Positions 8,999-16,506 of a stretch of 64,000 bases of DNA are shown here, in pieces. A model generated the notes under the pieces. It did not search any database and was not told the DNA's origin. It saw only the letters and a list, made by a program, of their open reading frames with translations. Source of the stretch: BOKV01 sp049289295 (GTDB lineage Bacteria > Pseudomonadota > Alphaproteobacteria > Rhizobiales > Rhizobiaceae); the NCBI GenBank assembly GCA_049289295.1, contig JBATLL010000057.1, positions 62,001 through 126,000 of the forward strand. The letters are read 5' to 3'. The first letter of the stretch is position 1, and every line of letters begins with the position of its first letter. The translations under genes and the position numbers were made by a program.

Positions 8999-10174
8999 TC
9001 ACGCCCCATGGGGTCGAAGCATGGCCCGCGAAATGATGTGGCGCTGGATTTCGGAAGTTCCTTCCCAGATGCGCTCGATGCGTGCGTCGCGCCAGATGCG
9101 TTCGAGCGGCAGTTCATCCATCACGCCCATGCCGCCATGGATCTGGATTGCTTCATCGGCAACAAAAGCAAGCATTTCCGTCGCCTTGAGCTTTGCCATC
9201 GCCATGTCGGCGTCGGTGCACGAGCCCTGATCGAATTTCCAGCCTGCTTCCATGATCATCAGTTCGGATGCCTTCAACTCCATGGCCATGTCGGCCAGCT
9301 TGAATGACACGCCCTGGAACTTGCCGATCTTCTGGCCGAACTGCTCACGCTGCGCGGCATATTCCGTGGCATGACCCAGCGCCCGTTCCGCCCGGCCCAG
9401 GCATGTCGCGCCCACCTGCAGCCGCGTTGCACCAAGCCAGGTATTGGCGACCTCGAAACCCTTGTGCACTTCGCCCAGCACGTTCTCGGCGGGAATTCGG
9501 CAATTGTCGAACTCGAGGATCGAATTGGTGTAGCCGCGATGCGAGACATTGCGATAGCCATCGCGCACGGCGAACCCCGGCGTGCCCTTGTCAACGAAGA
9601 AGGCGGTGATGAGCGCCCGCTTGCCACGGCCGGAAGAGCTGGAACTTTCATCCTCTCCCGACTTCATGAACACGATGGAGAAGTCGGCAATGTCGGCATG
9701 CGAGATGAAATGCTTGGTGCCATTGAGCACCCAGTCGGACCCGTCCTGCCTGGCGGTCGCCTTCATGCCGCGCAGGTCGGAACCAGCACCCGGTTCCGTC
9801 ATGGCCAGGCAATCCCATTTCTCACCCTTCACGCAGGGCGCGAGATATTTCTCCCGCTGCTCGGCCGTGCCAGCGCAAAGAATGTTGGATGGCCGTGCCA
9901 CGCAGGTCCAGTGCAGTGCATAATTGGCCTTGCCCAGTTCCTTCTCGTAAAGAAGCCAGGTAGGGGTATCGAGACCCGCCCCGCCGAATTCCTCGGGAAT
10001 GTTGGCTGCGTAAAGCCCGGCTTCAATTGCCTTTGCCTGGATTTCGCGGATCAGTTCCATGCGCAGATGGCCGCTGCGCTCCACCTCCATCTCGTGGGGA
10101 TAAAGCTCGTTCTCGACAAATGCGCGCGTCGTCTCGACGATCATCTGCTGTTCTTCGCTCAGGGCAAAATGCAT
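8999..10174 (-). CDS. Acyl-CoA dehydrogenase, probable gamma-butyrobetainyl-CoA dehydrogenase
   Basis: A 391-residue FAD-dependent acyl-CoA dehydrogenase that would introduce the 2,3 double bond. The T-E-P-G-A-G-S-D flavin/substrate loop, the Q-I-H-G-G-M-G segment and the late W-E-G-T-S-E-I-Q-R are all present. Glu371 in W-E-G-T is the position of the catalytic base in this family. A Ser-rich stretch (S-S-S-S-S) lies in the middle of the beta domain and looks like a loop insertion. The start at 10174 gives the normal M-H-F-A-L-S-E-E-Q opening; longer in-frame starts would overlap the SDR gene. It lies between the SDR (4 bases) and the DUF2161 gene (9 bases). Placed with caiD and a CoA ligase, oxidation of gamma-butyrobetainyl-CoA to crotonobetainyl-CoA is the best reading. 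Confidence 0.9.
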   Translation of the reverse strand: MHFALSEEQQMIVETTRAFVENELYPHEMEVERSGHLRMELIREIQAKAIEAGLYAANIPEEFGGAGLDTPTWLLYEKELGKANYALHWTCVARPSNILCAGTAEQREKYLAPCVKGEKWDCLAMTEPGAGSDLRGMKATARQDGSDWVLNGTKHFISHADIADFSIVFMKSGEDESSSSSGRGKRALITAFFVDKGTPGFAVRDGYRNVSHRGYTNSILEFDNCRIPAENVLGEVHKGFEVANTWLGATRLQVGATCLGRAERALGHATEYAAQREQFGQKIGKFQGVSFKLADMAMELKASELMIMEAGWKFDQGSCTDADMAMAKLKATEMLAFVADEAIQIHGGMGVMDELPLERIWRDARIERIWEGTSEIQRHIISRAMLRPHGA

Positions 10175-10178
10175 GTTT

Positions 10179-10940
10179 TCAAACCTTCGGATCGGGGTTT
10201 TCTGTGTGACCGTCCACAGCCATGATCTGGCCTGAAACAAGTCTGGCTGCATCAGAGGCAAGGAAGAACGCCATGTTCGCAATGTCCTGTGCGCTCACGA
10301 ACGAGCGCATCGAGACACCCGCTTCATAGGCTTCGCGGACCCTTGCAGGTGTCGTGCCCTTGGCCTTTGCCTCACGTTCGATGACTGCATCGATGCGCGG
10401 ACCCTCCACGCATCCCGGTGCAATCGCATTGACGCGCACGCCATGCGGCCCCAGTTCCATTGCCAGCGTCTTCATCAGGCCGATCATGGCCCATTTCGCC
10501 GCGGCATAGGGTGAGCGATAGGGAAAGCCGTTTACCCCGGCCATCGACGAAGTCACGAGGATGACGCCGGATCGCCTTGCCTTCATCATGGGCGCTGCAT
10601 GCTTGGCCGCCAGAAAGGCGCCCTCCAGATTGACGGCAATGCAGCGTCTGAAGTCTTCAAGTTCGACATCTTCGACCAGTGCCGTTGGCCCTGCTATGCC
10701 TGCATTGGCGCACACGACATCAATGGTGCCCCATTCATCAGAGATGCGTGCAAAGACTTCAGCCATATGTGCTGGATCGCTGGCATCACCGGCAATCGTC
10801 ATCCAGTTCGCCGGACAACCTGCCAGCGCGGCAGCGTCCATGTCGGTAACGCACACGCTGTCACCGGCATTGGCGAAAGTAGCGGCAATCGTGTGCCCGA
10901 TGCCCGATCCTCCACCGGTAACAAGAACATGACGCGCCAT
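10179..10940 (-). CDS. Short-chain dehydrogenase/reductase
   Basis: A classical NAD(P)-dependent SDR of 253 residues. T-G-G-G-S-G-I-G at 8-15 binds the cofactor, N-A-G at 79-81 is the structural motif, and Ser131/132, Tyr145 and Lys149 (Y-A-A-A-K) form the catalytic set. Asp33 after the second strand suggests NAD preference. The start at 10940 opens directly into M-A-R-H-V-L-V-T-G-G; an upstream in-frame start would run into the lcdH gene. It is third in the carnitine unit. It could oxidise D-carnitine or handle the acetoacetate released by the cleavage enzyme. It lacks an obvious 3-hydroxybutyrate dehydrogenase signature, so I leave the substrate open. Confidence 0.9.
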   Translation of the reverse strand: MARHVLVTGGGSGIGHTIAATFANAGDSVCVTDMDAAALAGCPANWMTIAGDASDPAHMAEVFARISDEWGTIDVVCANAGIAGPTALVEDVELEDFRRCIAVNLEGAFLAAKHAAPMMKARRSGVILVTSSMAGVNGFPYRSPYAAAKWAMIGLMKTLAMELGPHGVRVNAIAPGCVEGPRIDAVIEREAKAKGTTPARVREAYEAGVSMRSFVSAQDIANMAFFLASDAARLVSGQIMAVDGHTENPDPKV

Positions 10941-10998
10941 GATCAGCTGACCCTCCCGCGCAGCCAACCTGTTTGCCAGGCTGGCGGCAGACATTGTT

Positions 10999-12423
10999 TC
11001 ACGCCCGCATGCTTTCAGGCTTTGGCAGTTTGCCCTGCGCTTCTCCCAGCGCATTGACCTTCGCCAGCACATCGCCGGTCGGATCGCAGGATTTACGGGT
11101 TTCGAGCGACACATGAACCAGCAACTGATCGCAGGTTGCCGCGATCGTGTCGTCCGCGCTGCGCAGCATCTCGTGATACATGCGCAGCTTCTTGCCCTTC
11201 GCCTCCAACACCTGCGTTCGCACCCAGATCGCTTCGCCGGGATGAACCTCGTTGAGGTAGGAAACGTGATTGTAGATGGTGAAATAGGAGTGGCCTGCCT
11301 TGATATAGTCGGGGTCCGCGCCAACCATCTCCATCACGTGATCGCCCGCATGCGAGAAGGCCTGCATGTAGCGGCTCTCATTCATGTGGCCGTTATAGTC
11401 GGTCCAGTCGATTGGAATGACCCTTTCCAGGGTCTTGAGCGGCTTTGTGATGTCGCCCGGCAGTGCCGCGCGCATGCGCATGTCATGCTCGGCAATTACC
11501 TGACCCGCACCCCAGTTGCGCGCCTTGAGCGCGCGCATCATGGAAACGAGATTGTCGTCGCGGATACGCTCCAGTTCACGGATCGAATGATGCCCCGATT
11601 GCGCGTCCGACTGCCCTGCCACCAGGTCAACCAGTTCATCATTGAATTCCGGCACGTCCATCAGCTTGGTCCATGGCCAAGTCAGGCACGGCCCGAACTG
11701 CGCAAGGAAGTGGCGCATGCCTGCTTCGCCACCGGCAATGCGATAGGTCTCGAACAGGCCCATCTGCGCCCAGCGCAGGCCGAAGCCGAAACGGATCGCA
11801 TCGTCGATTTCCTCGGTCGTCGCGATCCCGTCCTTGACCAGCCACAACGCCTCGCGCCACACGGCTTCCAGGAACCGGTCGGCAATGTGCGCGTCGATCT
11901 CCTTGCGCACGATCAGCGGTTTCATGCCCATCTCGACCAGCACGGCCTTGGCGCGCGCCGTCGTGCCTGCATTGCCGACAAGTTCGATCACCGGCAGGAG
12001 ATAGACAGGGTTGAAGGGGTGCGCGACGAAGATCTGCTCAGGCCGCATCGCACCCTGCTGCAGTTCCGACGGCTTGAAGCCGGAAGTCGACGAGCCGATC
12101 AGCGCATCCTTGCGGCAATGTTTCTGGATTTCGACAAACACCTTGTGCTTGATTTCGAGCCGCTCGGGCACGCTCTCCTGGATCCAGTCGGCATCCTTCA
12201 CCGCTTCGGCGATTGACCCGGCGAAGCTTAGCTTGCCTTCCTTCGGCACCGAGAAGTCGAGCAGCGCGGGCAGCGAGCGTCGCGCATTGCCAAGCACTTC
12301 GTTGATCTTGCGCTCCGCTTCCGGATCCGGATCGCTGATGACCACATCCCAGCCGTTGATCAGAAACCGTGCGGCCCAGCCGCCACCGATCACACCACCG
12401 CCAATGATTGCTGCTGTTTTCAT
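10999..12423 (-). CDS. lcdH: L-carnitine dehydrogenase fused to betainyl-CoA thioesterase
   Basis: A two-domain enzyme of 474 residues. Residues 1 to about 320 are a 3-hydroxyacyl-CoA-dehydrogenase-like NAD domain: G-G-G-V-I-G-G-G-W at 8-16, catalytic His135 in A-H-P-F-N-P, Glu147 downstream. This domain oxidises L-carnitine to 3-dehydrocarnitine. Residues about 335-474 are a hot-dog thioesterase (D-W-T-D-Y-N-G-H-M-N around 339-348) that would hydrolyse betainyl-CoA to glycine betaine. This fusion is known from rhizobial carnitine catabolism, and both domains look intact. The gene overlaps the upstream BKACE gene by four bases (ATGA), so steps 1, 2 and 3 of the pathway are made by two coupled genes. 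A 58-base gap separates it from the SDR. Confidence 0.94.
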   Translation of the reverse strand: MKTAAIIGGGVIGGGWAARFLINGWDVVISDPDPEAERKINEVLGNARRSLPALLDFSVPKEGKLSFAGSIAEAVKDADWIQESVPERLEIKHKVFVEIQKHCRKDALIGSSTSGFKPSELQQGAMRPEQIFVAHPFNPVYLLPVIELVGNAGTTARAKAVLVEMGMKPLIVRKEIDAHIADRFLEAVWREALWLVKDGIATTEEIDDAIRFGFGLRWAQMGLFETYRIAGGEAGMRHFLAQFGPCLTWPWTKLMDVPEFNDELVDLVAGQSDAQSGHHSIRELERIRDDNLVSMMRALKARNWGAGQVIAEHDMRMRAALPGDITKPLKTLERVIPIDWTDYNGHMNESRYMQAFSHAGDHVMEMVGADPDYIKAGHSYFTIYNHVSYLNEVHPGEAIWVRTQVLEAKGKKLRMYHEMLRSADDTIAATCDQLLVHVSLETRKSCDPTGDVLAKVNALGEAQGKLPKPESMRA

Positions 12424-13334
12424 GCTTTTGGAGCCCGTTTGGTCAGGTTCAGTTTCTTGCGCACTTCATCGGGTCCGATCACCCGAGCGCCCATGTTCTC
12501 GATGATTGTGACCGCACGTTCGACCAGCTGCGCATTTGTCGCCAGCACACCCTTGTCGAGCCAGAGATTGTCTTCAAGCCCGACGCGCACGTTACCGCCT
12601 GCAACAACTGCGGCCGCGACATAGGCCATCTGGTTGCGGCCGAGCGCGAAGGCCGACCAGTTCCAGTCGGCAGGCACGTTGTTGACCATCGCCATGAAGG
12701 TGTTGAGATCGTCCGGCGCACCCCATGGAACGCCCATGCACAGCTGCACCAGCGCGTCAGGCTTGAGAACGCCTTCCTTCACCAGTTCCTTTGCAAACCA
12801 CAGATGGCCTGTGTCGAACGCCTCGATTTCCGGCTTCACGCCCAGCTGTGTTATCATCCCGCCCATGGCGCGCAGCATGCCCGGCGTGTTGGTCATGACA
12901 TAGTCGGCTTCGGCAAAATTCATCGTGCCGCAGTCAAGAGTGCAGATTTCGGGAAGGCATTCATAGACATGTTTCATGCGCTCGGAGGCGCCAGCCATGT
13001 CCGTGCCCTTTTCCTTCAGCGGCAGCGGTTTTTCGGTCGGGCCGAACACCATGTCACCACCCATGCCAGCCGTCAGGTTCAGCACCACATCGACATTGGC
13101 CTCGCGAATGCGTTCCGTCACTTCCCTGTAGAGATGCACATCGCGCCGCGGCGCACCGGTTTCTGGGTCGCGCACATGGCAATGCACGATCGCTGCACCT
13201 GCCTTTGCCGCGTCAATGGCCGAGTTGGCGATCTGCTCAGGCGAGCGCGGCACATGTGGCGACCGATCCTGCGTGCCGCCGGAGCCGGTCACGGCGCAGG
13301 TTATGAAAACTTCTCGATTCATGGATAGGGGCAT
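12420..13334 (-). CDS. BKACE-family dehydrocarnitine cleavage enzyme (DUF849)
   Basis: A beta-keto acid cleavage enzyme, 304 residues, that condenses 3-dehydrocarnitine with acetyl-CoA to give betainyl-CoA and acetoacetate. The zinc site is visible as His51 and His53 in I-V-H-C-H-V-R-D plus Glu254 in V-G-L-E-D-N. The N-L-T-A-G-M-G-G-D substrate loop is present. The start at 13334 is preceded by GGGAGGA at a normal spacing; a longer start at 13370 has no such site. This is the first gene of the nine-gene unit and faces the AraC-type regulator across about 110 bases. Among BKACE enzymes, pairing with a carnitine dehydrogenase/thioesterase fusion is the hallmark of the carnitine type, so substrate confidence is high. 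Confidence 0.93.
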   Translation of the reverse strand: MPLSMNREVFITCAVTGSGGTQDRSPHVPRSPEQIANSAIDAAKAGAAIVHCHVRDPETGAPRRDVHLYREVTERIREANVDVVLNLTAGMGGDMVFGPTEKPLPLKEKGTDMAGASERMKHVYECLPEICTLDCGTMNFAEADYVMTNTPGMLRAMGGMITQLGVKPEIEAFDTGHLWFAKELVKEGVLKPDALVQLCMGVPWGAPDDLNTFMAMVNNVPADWNWSAFALGRNQMAYVAAAVVAGGNVRVGLEDNLWLDKGVLATNAQLVERAVTIIENMGARVIGPDEVRKKLNLTKRAPKA

Positions 13335-13418
13335 TGGACATCCTCCCGGCTGGGCAAATTCGCTTCGCACATGACGTGAAGGCGATCATGACCGATTGGC
13401 GGAAACATGTTTGACATT

Positions 13419-13446
13419 TTGCGCGGAAAAATTGATTGATTGCGCG
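13419..13446. promoter_or_regulatory. Paired TTGCGCG direct repeat, candidate operator
   Basis: The heptamer TTGCGCG occurs at 13419-13425 and again at 13440-13446, start-to-start 21 bases, about two helical turns. It lies between the divergent BKACE gene (starting at 13334) and the regulator ATG at 13447. AraC-family regulators commonly bind such same-face direct repeats. A TTGACA hexamer at 13411-13416 overlaps the left side. The second copy touches the regulator start codon, so binding there could give autoregulation. No experimental support; the repeat is short. Confidence 0.35.
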
Positions 13447-14421
13447 ATGAAGCCTGACAACCAGATCACCCCGGCCATATCGCTCACCATTCTCGTGCTG
13501 CCCGATTCTTCAATGCTGTCGCTGGCCGCCACCATTGATCCGCTGCGCGCCTGCAACCGTGTCTCGCGCCAGCAACTGGTGGGTTGGCGCATCGTCACGC
13601 TCGACGGACGGCCGGTCACCACCACCAGTGGGCTCGACATTACGCCGCACGGCGCACTTGCGCCTGATCTTCATGGCGACGTGCTGGTCATCGTTGCGGG
13701 CTTCAGGCAGGCAACGCATGCGGGTAATCGCGAAATCGCCATGCTGAAAAAGCTTTCCCGGCGCTTCCGGCAGGTTGCGGGCATCGAGGCGGGTAGCTGG
13801 ATCCTGGCGCGCATGGGCTTGCTGGAGGGCAGGGCAGCGACAACCCACTGGGAGGATTTCGAGGATTTTGCCCAGGCCTGGCCGGAAACCGAACTGAAGG
13901 CGCAGCGCTATGTCATTGACGGCAATGTCATGACCGCTGGCGGCGCATCGCCAGCGCTCGACCTGATGCTGCATCTGATCCGTTCGCATTTCGGCCATCG
14001 CATCGCGCTGGAGGTGGCCAGCGTCTTCATCTACGACGAAGCCCATGCCGCAAGCGATGTGCAGCCGGCGGTTTCGCTGGGCCGTATTGCTTCCGTCGAA
14101 CCGAGGGTAGGCGAGGCGATCCGCATCATGGAGCGGGCCATAGAGCGTCCTCTATCAACAGCAGTCATTGCACGGCGAACCGGCGTATCGCCGAGGACAC
14201 TCGAAACCCTCTTCACCCGCACGATTGGCGAAAGCCCTGCAGCTTATTTCACCAAGCTGCGCCTGCAGACCGCGCGCCGTCTCGTCGTTGACACCAATTT
14301 GCCGCTGCACGAAATCGCCATCCGCACCGGCTTTTCGTCCCTGTCTGCCTTTTCGCGCGCATTTCGCAAGCATGCCGGTGCCTCCGGACTGGAAGTGCGC
14401 AAGCAGGCGAGGGGTAGCTGA
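13447..14421 (+). CDS. GlxA/CdhR-type AraC-family transcriptional regulator
   Basis: A 324-residue activator candidate for the divergent carnitine unit. The N-terminal part (about 1-190) is a DJ-1/PfpI-like (class I amidotransferase-fold) sensor with the family landmark A-G-S-W-I-L-A-R-M-G-L-L and T-T-H-W-E. The C-terminal part (about 215-320) is an AraC double helix-turn-helix with S-P-R-T-L-E-T-L-F and I-A-I-R-T-G-F-S-S-L-S-A-F-S-R-A-F-R. CdhR and GbdR, which control carnitine and betaine use in Pseudomonas, have this same layout. The first ATG is 13447. A TTG at 13396 would add 17 residues. Neither has a strong ribosome-binding site. The class II aldolase gene follows 75 bases later. Confidence 0.9.
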   Translation: MKPDNQITPAISLTILVLPDSSMLSLAATIDPLRACNRVSRQQLVGWRIVTLDGRPVTTTSGLDITPHGALAPDLHGDVLVIVAGFRQATHAGNREIAMLKKLSRRFRQVAGIEAGSWILARMGLLEGRAATTHWEDFEDFAQAWPETELKAQRYVIDGNVMTAGGASPALDLMLHLIRSHFGHRIALEVASVFIYDEAHAASDVQPAVSLGRIASVEPRVGEAIRIMERAIERPLSTAVIARRTGVSPRTLETLFTRTIGESPAAYFTKLRLQTARRLVVDTNLPLHEIAIRTGFSSLSAFSRAFRKHAGASGLEVRKQARGS

Positions 14422-14496
14422 GACCTCGCCTCAATTGCGCCTCTTGCAAATCCATTGGACTGCGAACATCATCACGGCTCGTGGCAGGAGATCATC

Positions 14497-15270
14497 ATGA
14501 GCGTTACCAGCATTGCATCGCACACCGACAGGCGCGAAAACCTGTCCCATTATCAGGAACGGGTCGAACTTGCGGCGTCGTTTCGCTGGACCGCGCGTCT
14601 CGGCCTGCACGAGCAGGTCGCCAACCATTTCTCGCTGTCGGTCAACGAAGACGGCACGCAGTTCCTGATGAACCCCAACCAGGTTCATTTCTCCCTGATA
14701 AAGGCCAGCGAACTGCTGCTGCTCGACGCCAACGACCCATCAACGATGGAGCGCCCCGGCGCACCGGACCCCACCGCATGGGGTCTGCATGGAGCAATCC
14801 ACCGCAATATCCCGCATGCGCGCTGCGCCATGCATGTCCATTCGATCTATGCGACGATCCTGGCGACACTCGAGGACCCGGAGCTTCCGCCTATCGACCA
14901 GAACACCGCCGCCTTCTTCAACCGCATCGCCTATGATCTGGACTATGGCGGCATGGCCTTTGGCGAAGAAGCCGAACGCGCCTGCAGCACGCTGAACGAC
15001 CCGGCCAGGAAGGTTCTGGTGATGGGCAATCACGGCGTCATGGTGGTGGGCGATTCCGTCGCCGACACCTTTAACCGGCTCTATTATTTCGAGCGCTCGG
15101 CCGAGACCTACATCAAGGCGCTCTGGACGCAGAGGAAGCTGCGCCGTCTCTCGGACGCGGTCGCAGAAAAGACCGCGCGCGAATGGGAAAACTATGTTGG
15201 CGCGGAACGCAAATTCATGGACGCGATCCTGCAATTGCTGGATCGAGACGCAGAGGACTTCCGGGACTAG
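14497..15270 (+). CDS. Class II aldolase/adducin-family protein
   Basis: A 257-residue protein of the FucA/AraD fold. The metal ligands are visible as His113 and His115 (M-H-V-H-S) and His179 (G-N-H-G). The acidic residue that usually precedes the first helix (S-S-E in fuculose aldolase) is not obvious; the segment reads D-P-T-A-W-G-L-H. It may therefore act as a decarboxylase, epimerase-like or non-aldol enzyme. AGGAG at 14486-14490 supports the ATG at 14497. It follows the carnitine regulator on the same strand and its 3' end faces the enolase-superfamily gene, 21 bases away. Substrate unknown. Confidence 0.88.
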   Translation: MSVTSIASHTDRRENLSHYQERVELAASFRWTARLGLHEQVANHFSLSVNEDGTQFLMNPNQVHFSLIKASELLLLDANDPSTMERPGAPDPTAWGLHGAIHRNIPHARCAMHVHSIYATILATLEDPELPPIDQNTAAFFNRIAYDLDYGGMAFGEEAERACSTLNDPARKVLVMGNHGVMVVGDSVADTFNRLYYFERSAETYIKALWTQRKLRRLSDAVAEKTAREWENYVGAERKFMDAILQLLDRDAEDFRD

Positions 15271-15291
15271 ACGCCGCGCGAATATCAAGCG

Positions 15292-16506
15292 TCAGGGAAA
15301 CAGCGCCTGCCTTGTCATTTCCAGGTGCAGCGGCTCGCCGTCCCACGGATGGGCATCGCAAACCGCTTCGTCCAGTTCCACGCCCAGGCCCGGCTCGGTT
15401 GACGGAATGACCCTGCCGTCCTGCCACTGTATCTTCTTCTTCAGCAGCTTTTCGTGGAAGCCATCCCAGGTCTTGATCGATTCAAGCACAAGGAAATTGG
15501 GTAGCGTGGTCGCCAGTTGCACATTGGCGGCACCGACAATCGGCCCGCAATAACAGTGCGGCGCCACAAGGATGTGATAGGCCTCGGCCATCGCCGCGAT
15601 CTTCTTCGTCTCGAGAATGCCGCCTGAGCGTCCCAGGTCCGGCTGGATGATTCCCGCAGCCCGGTTCTCGATGATGCGCGCAAACTCATACTTGGTCGTG
15701 AGCCGTTCGCCGGTTGCGATCGGTATCGAGGTCGCCCGCGCGACCTGCGCCATCACTTCCGGCATGTCCGGTGGTACCGGCTCCTCGAACCACAGCGGAT
15801 CAAAAGGCTCGATCGCCTTTGCCATGCGGATGGCACCTGCCGCCGTGAACTGGCCGTGCGTGCCGAACAGGATGTCCGCCCGCGTGCCCACGGCCTCGCG
15901 CACGCGCTTGCACATTGCCGCTGAAAGTTCGATGTCGACAAGCCGTGGCTGGTGCCCGCTATAGATGGTGTAGGGACCGGCCGGATCGAACTTGATGGCA
16001 TTGAAACCCTGCTCGACCGCTACCAGCGCCGCTTCTGCCGCCATGTCCGGATCGTTGTAGACATTCTTGCCTTCGCCCATGTCGCTTGGATAGACCGAGC
16101 CGCTGCTTGGATAGAGATAGGTGTAGGAGCGCAGGGCTTCGTGCACTTGTCCGCCCAACAGCTTGTAGACCGGCTTTCCCGCTTCCTTGCCGATGATGTC
16201 CCAGCAGGCCATTTCCAGCGCGGAATAGCATCCCATCATCGAAACATCCGGGCGCTGTGTGAAGCCAGATGAATAGCACAGCCTGAAAAAGGTCTCGATA
16301 TCGTGCGGGTCGCGGCCCACCAGATAACGTGCCGCTGCATCCTCGATCATCTTCGCCGTCACATGCGGATCGAAGGTTGCATTATAGGCTTCGCCATAGC
16401 CGACAACGCCATTGTTCGTGGTCAGCTTGACGAATATGAAATAGCGTCCGCCGGTCTGGGGTGGCGGATTGCCGACGACCCATGTCTTGACATCCGTAAT
16501 CCTCAT
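15292..16506 (-). CDS. Mandelate racemase/muconate lactonizing-family (enolase superfamily) protein
   Basis: A 404-residue enolase-superfamily enzyme. The N-terminal capping domain (1 to about 125) contains A-L-E-M-A-C-W-D-I-I-G-K, the family signature. The barrel has K-F-D-P on its second strand, F-E-E-P for one metal ligand, T-G-E-R for another, and the general-base pair Q-P-D-L-G / A-P-H-C-Y. Where many relatives have an Asp metal ligand before His-Gly, this protein reads G-T-H-G-Q. Sugar-acid dehydration is the commonest activity in this branch, but the substrate is not known. It overlaps the GMC oxidoreductase gene by four bases and is translated with it. Confidence 0.88.
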   Translation of the reverse strand: MRITDVKTWVVGNPPPQTGGRYFIFVKLTTNNGVVGYGEAYNATFDPHVTAKMIEDAAARYLVGRDPHDIETFFRLCYSSGFTQRPDVSMMGCYSALEMACWDIIGKEAGKPVYKLLGGQVHEALRSYTYLYPSSGSVYPSDMGEGKNVYNDPDMAAEAALVAVEQGFNAIKFDPAGPYTIYSGHQPRLVDIELSAAMCKRVREAVGTRADILFGTHGQFTAAGAIRMAKAIEPFDPLWFEEPVPPDMPEVMAQVARATSIPIATGERLTTKYEFARIIENRAAGIIQPDLGRSGGILETKKIAAMAEAYHILVAPHCYCGPIVGAANVQLATTLPNFLVLESIKTWDGFHEKLLKKKIQWQDGRVIPSTEPGLGVELDEAVCDAHPWDGEPLHLEMTRQALFP

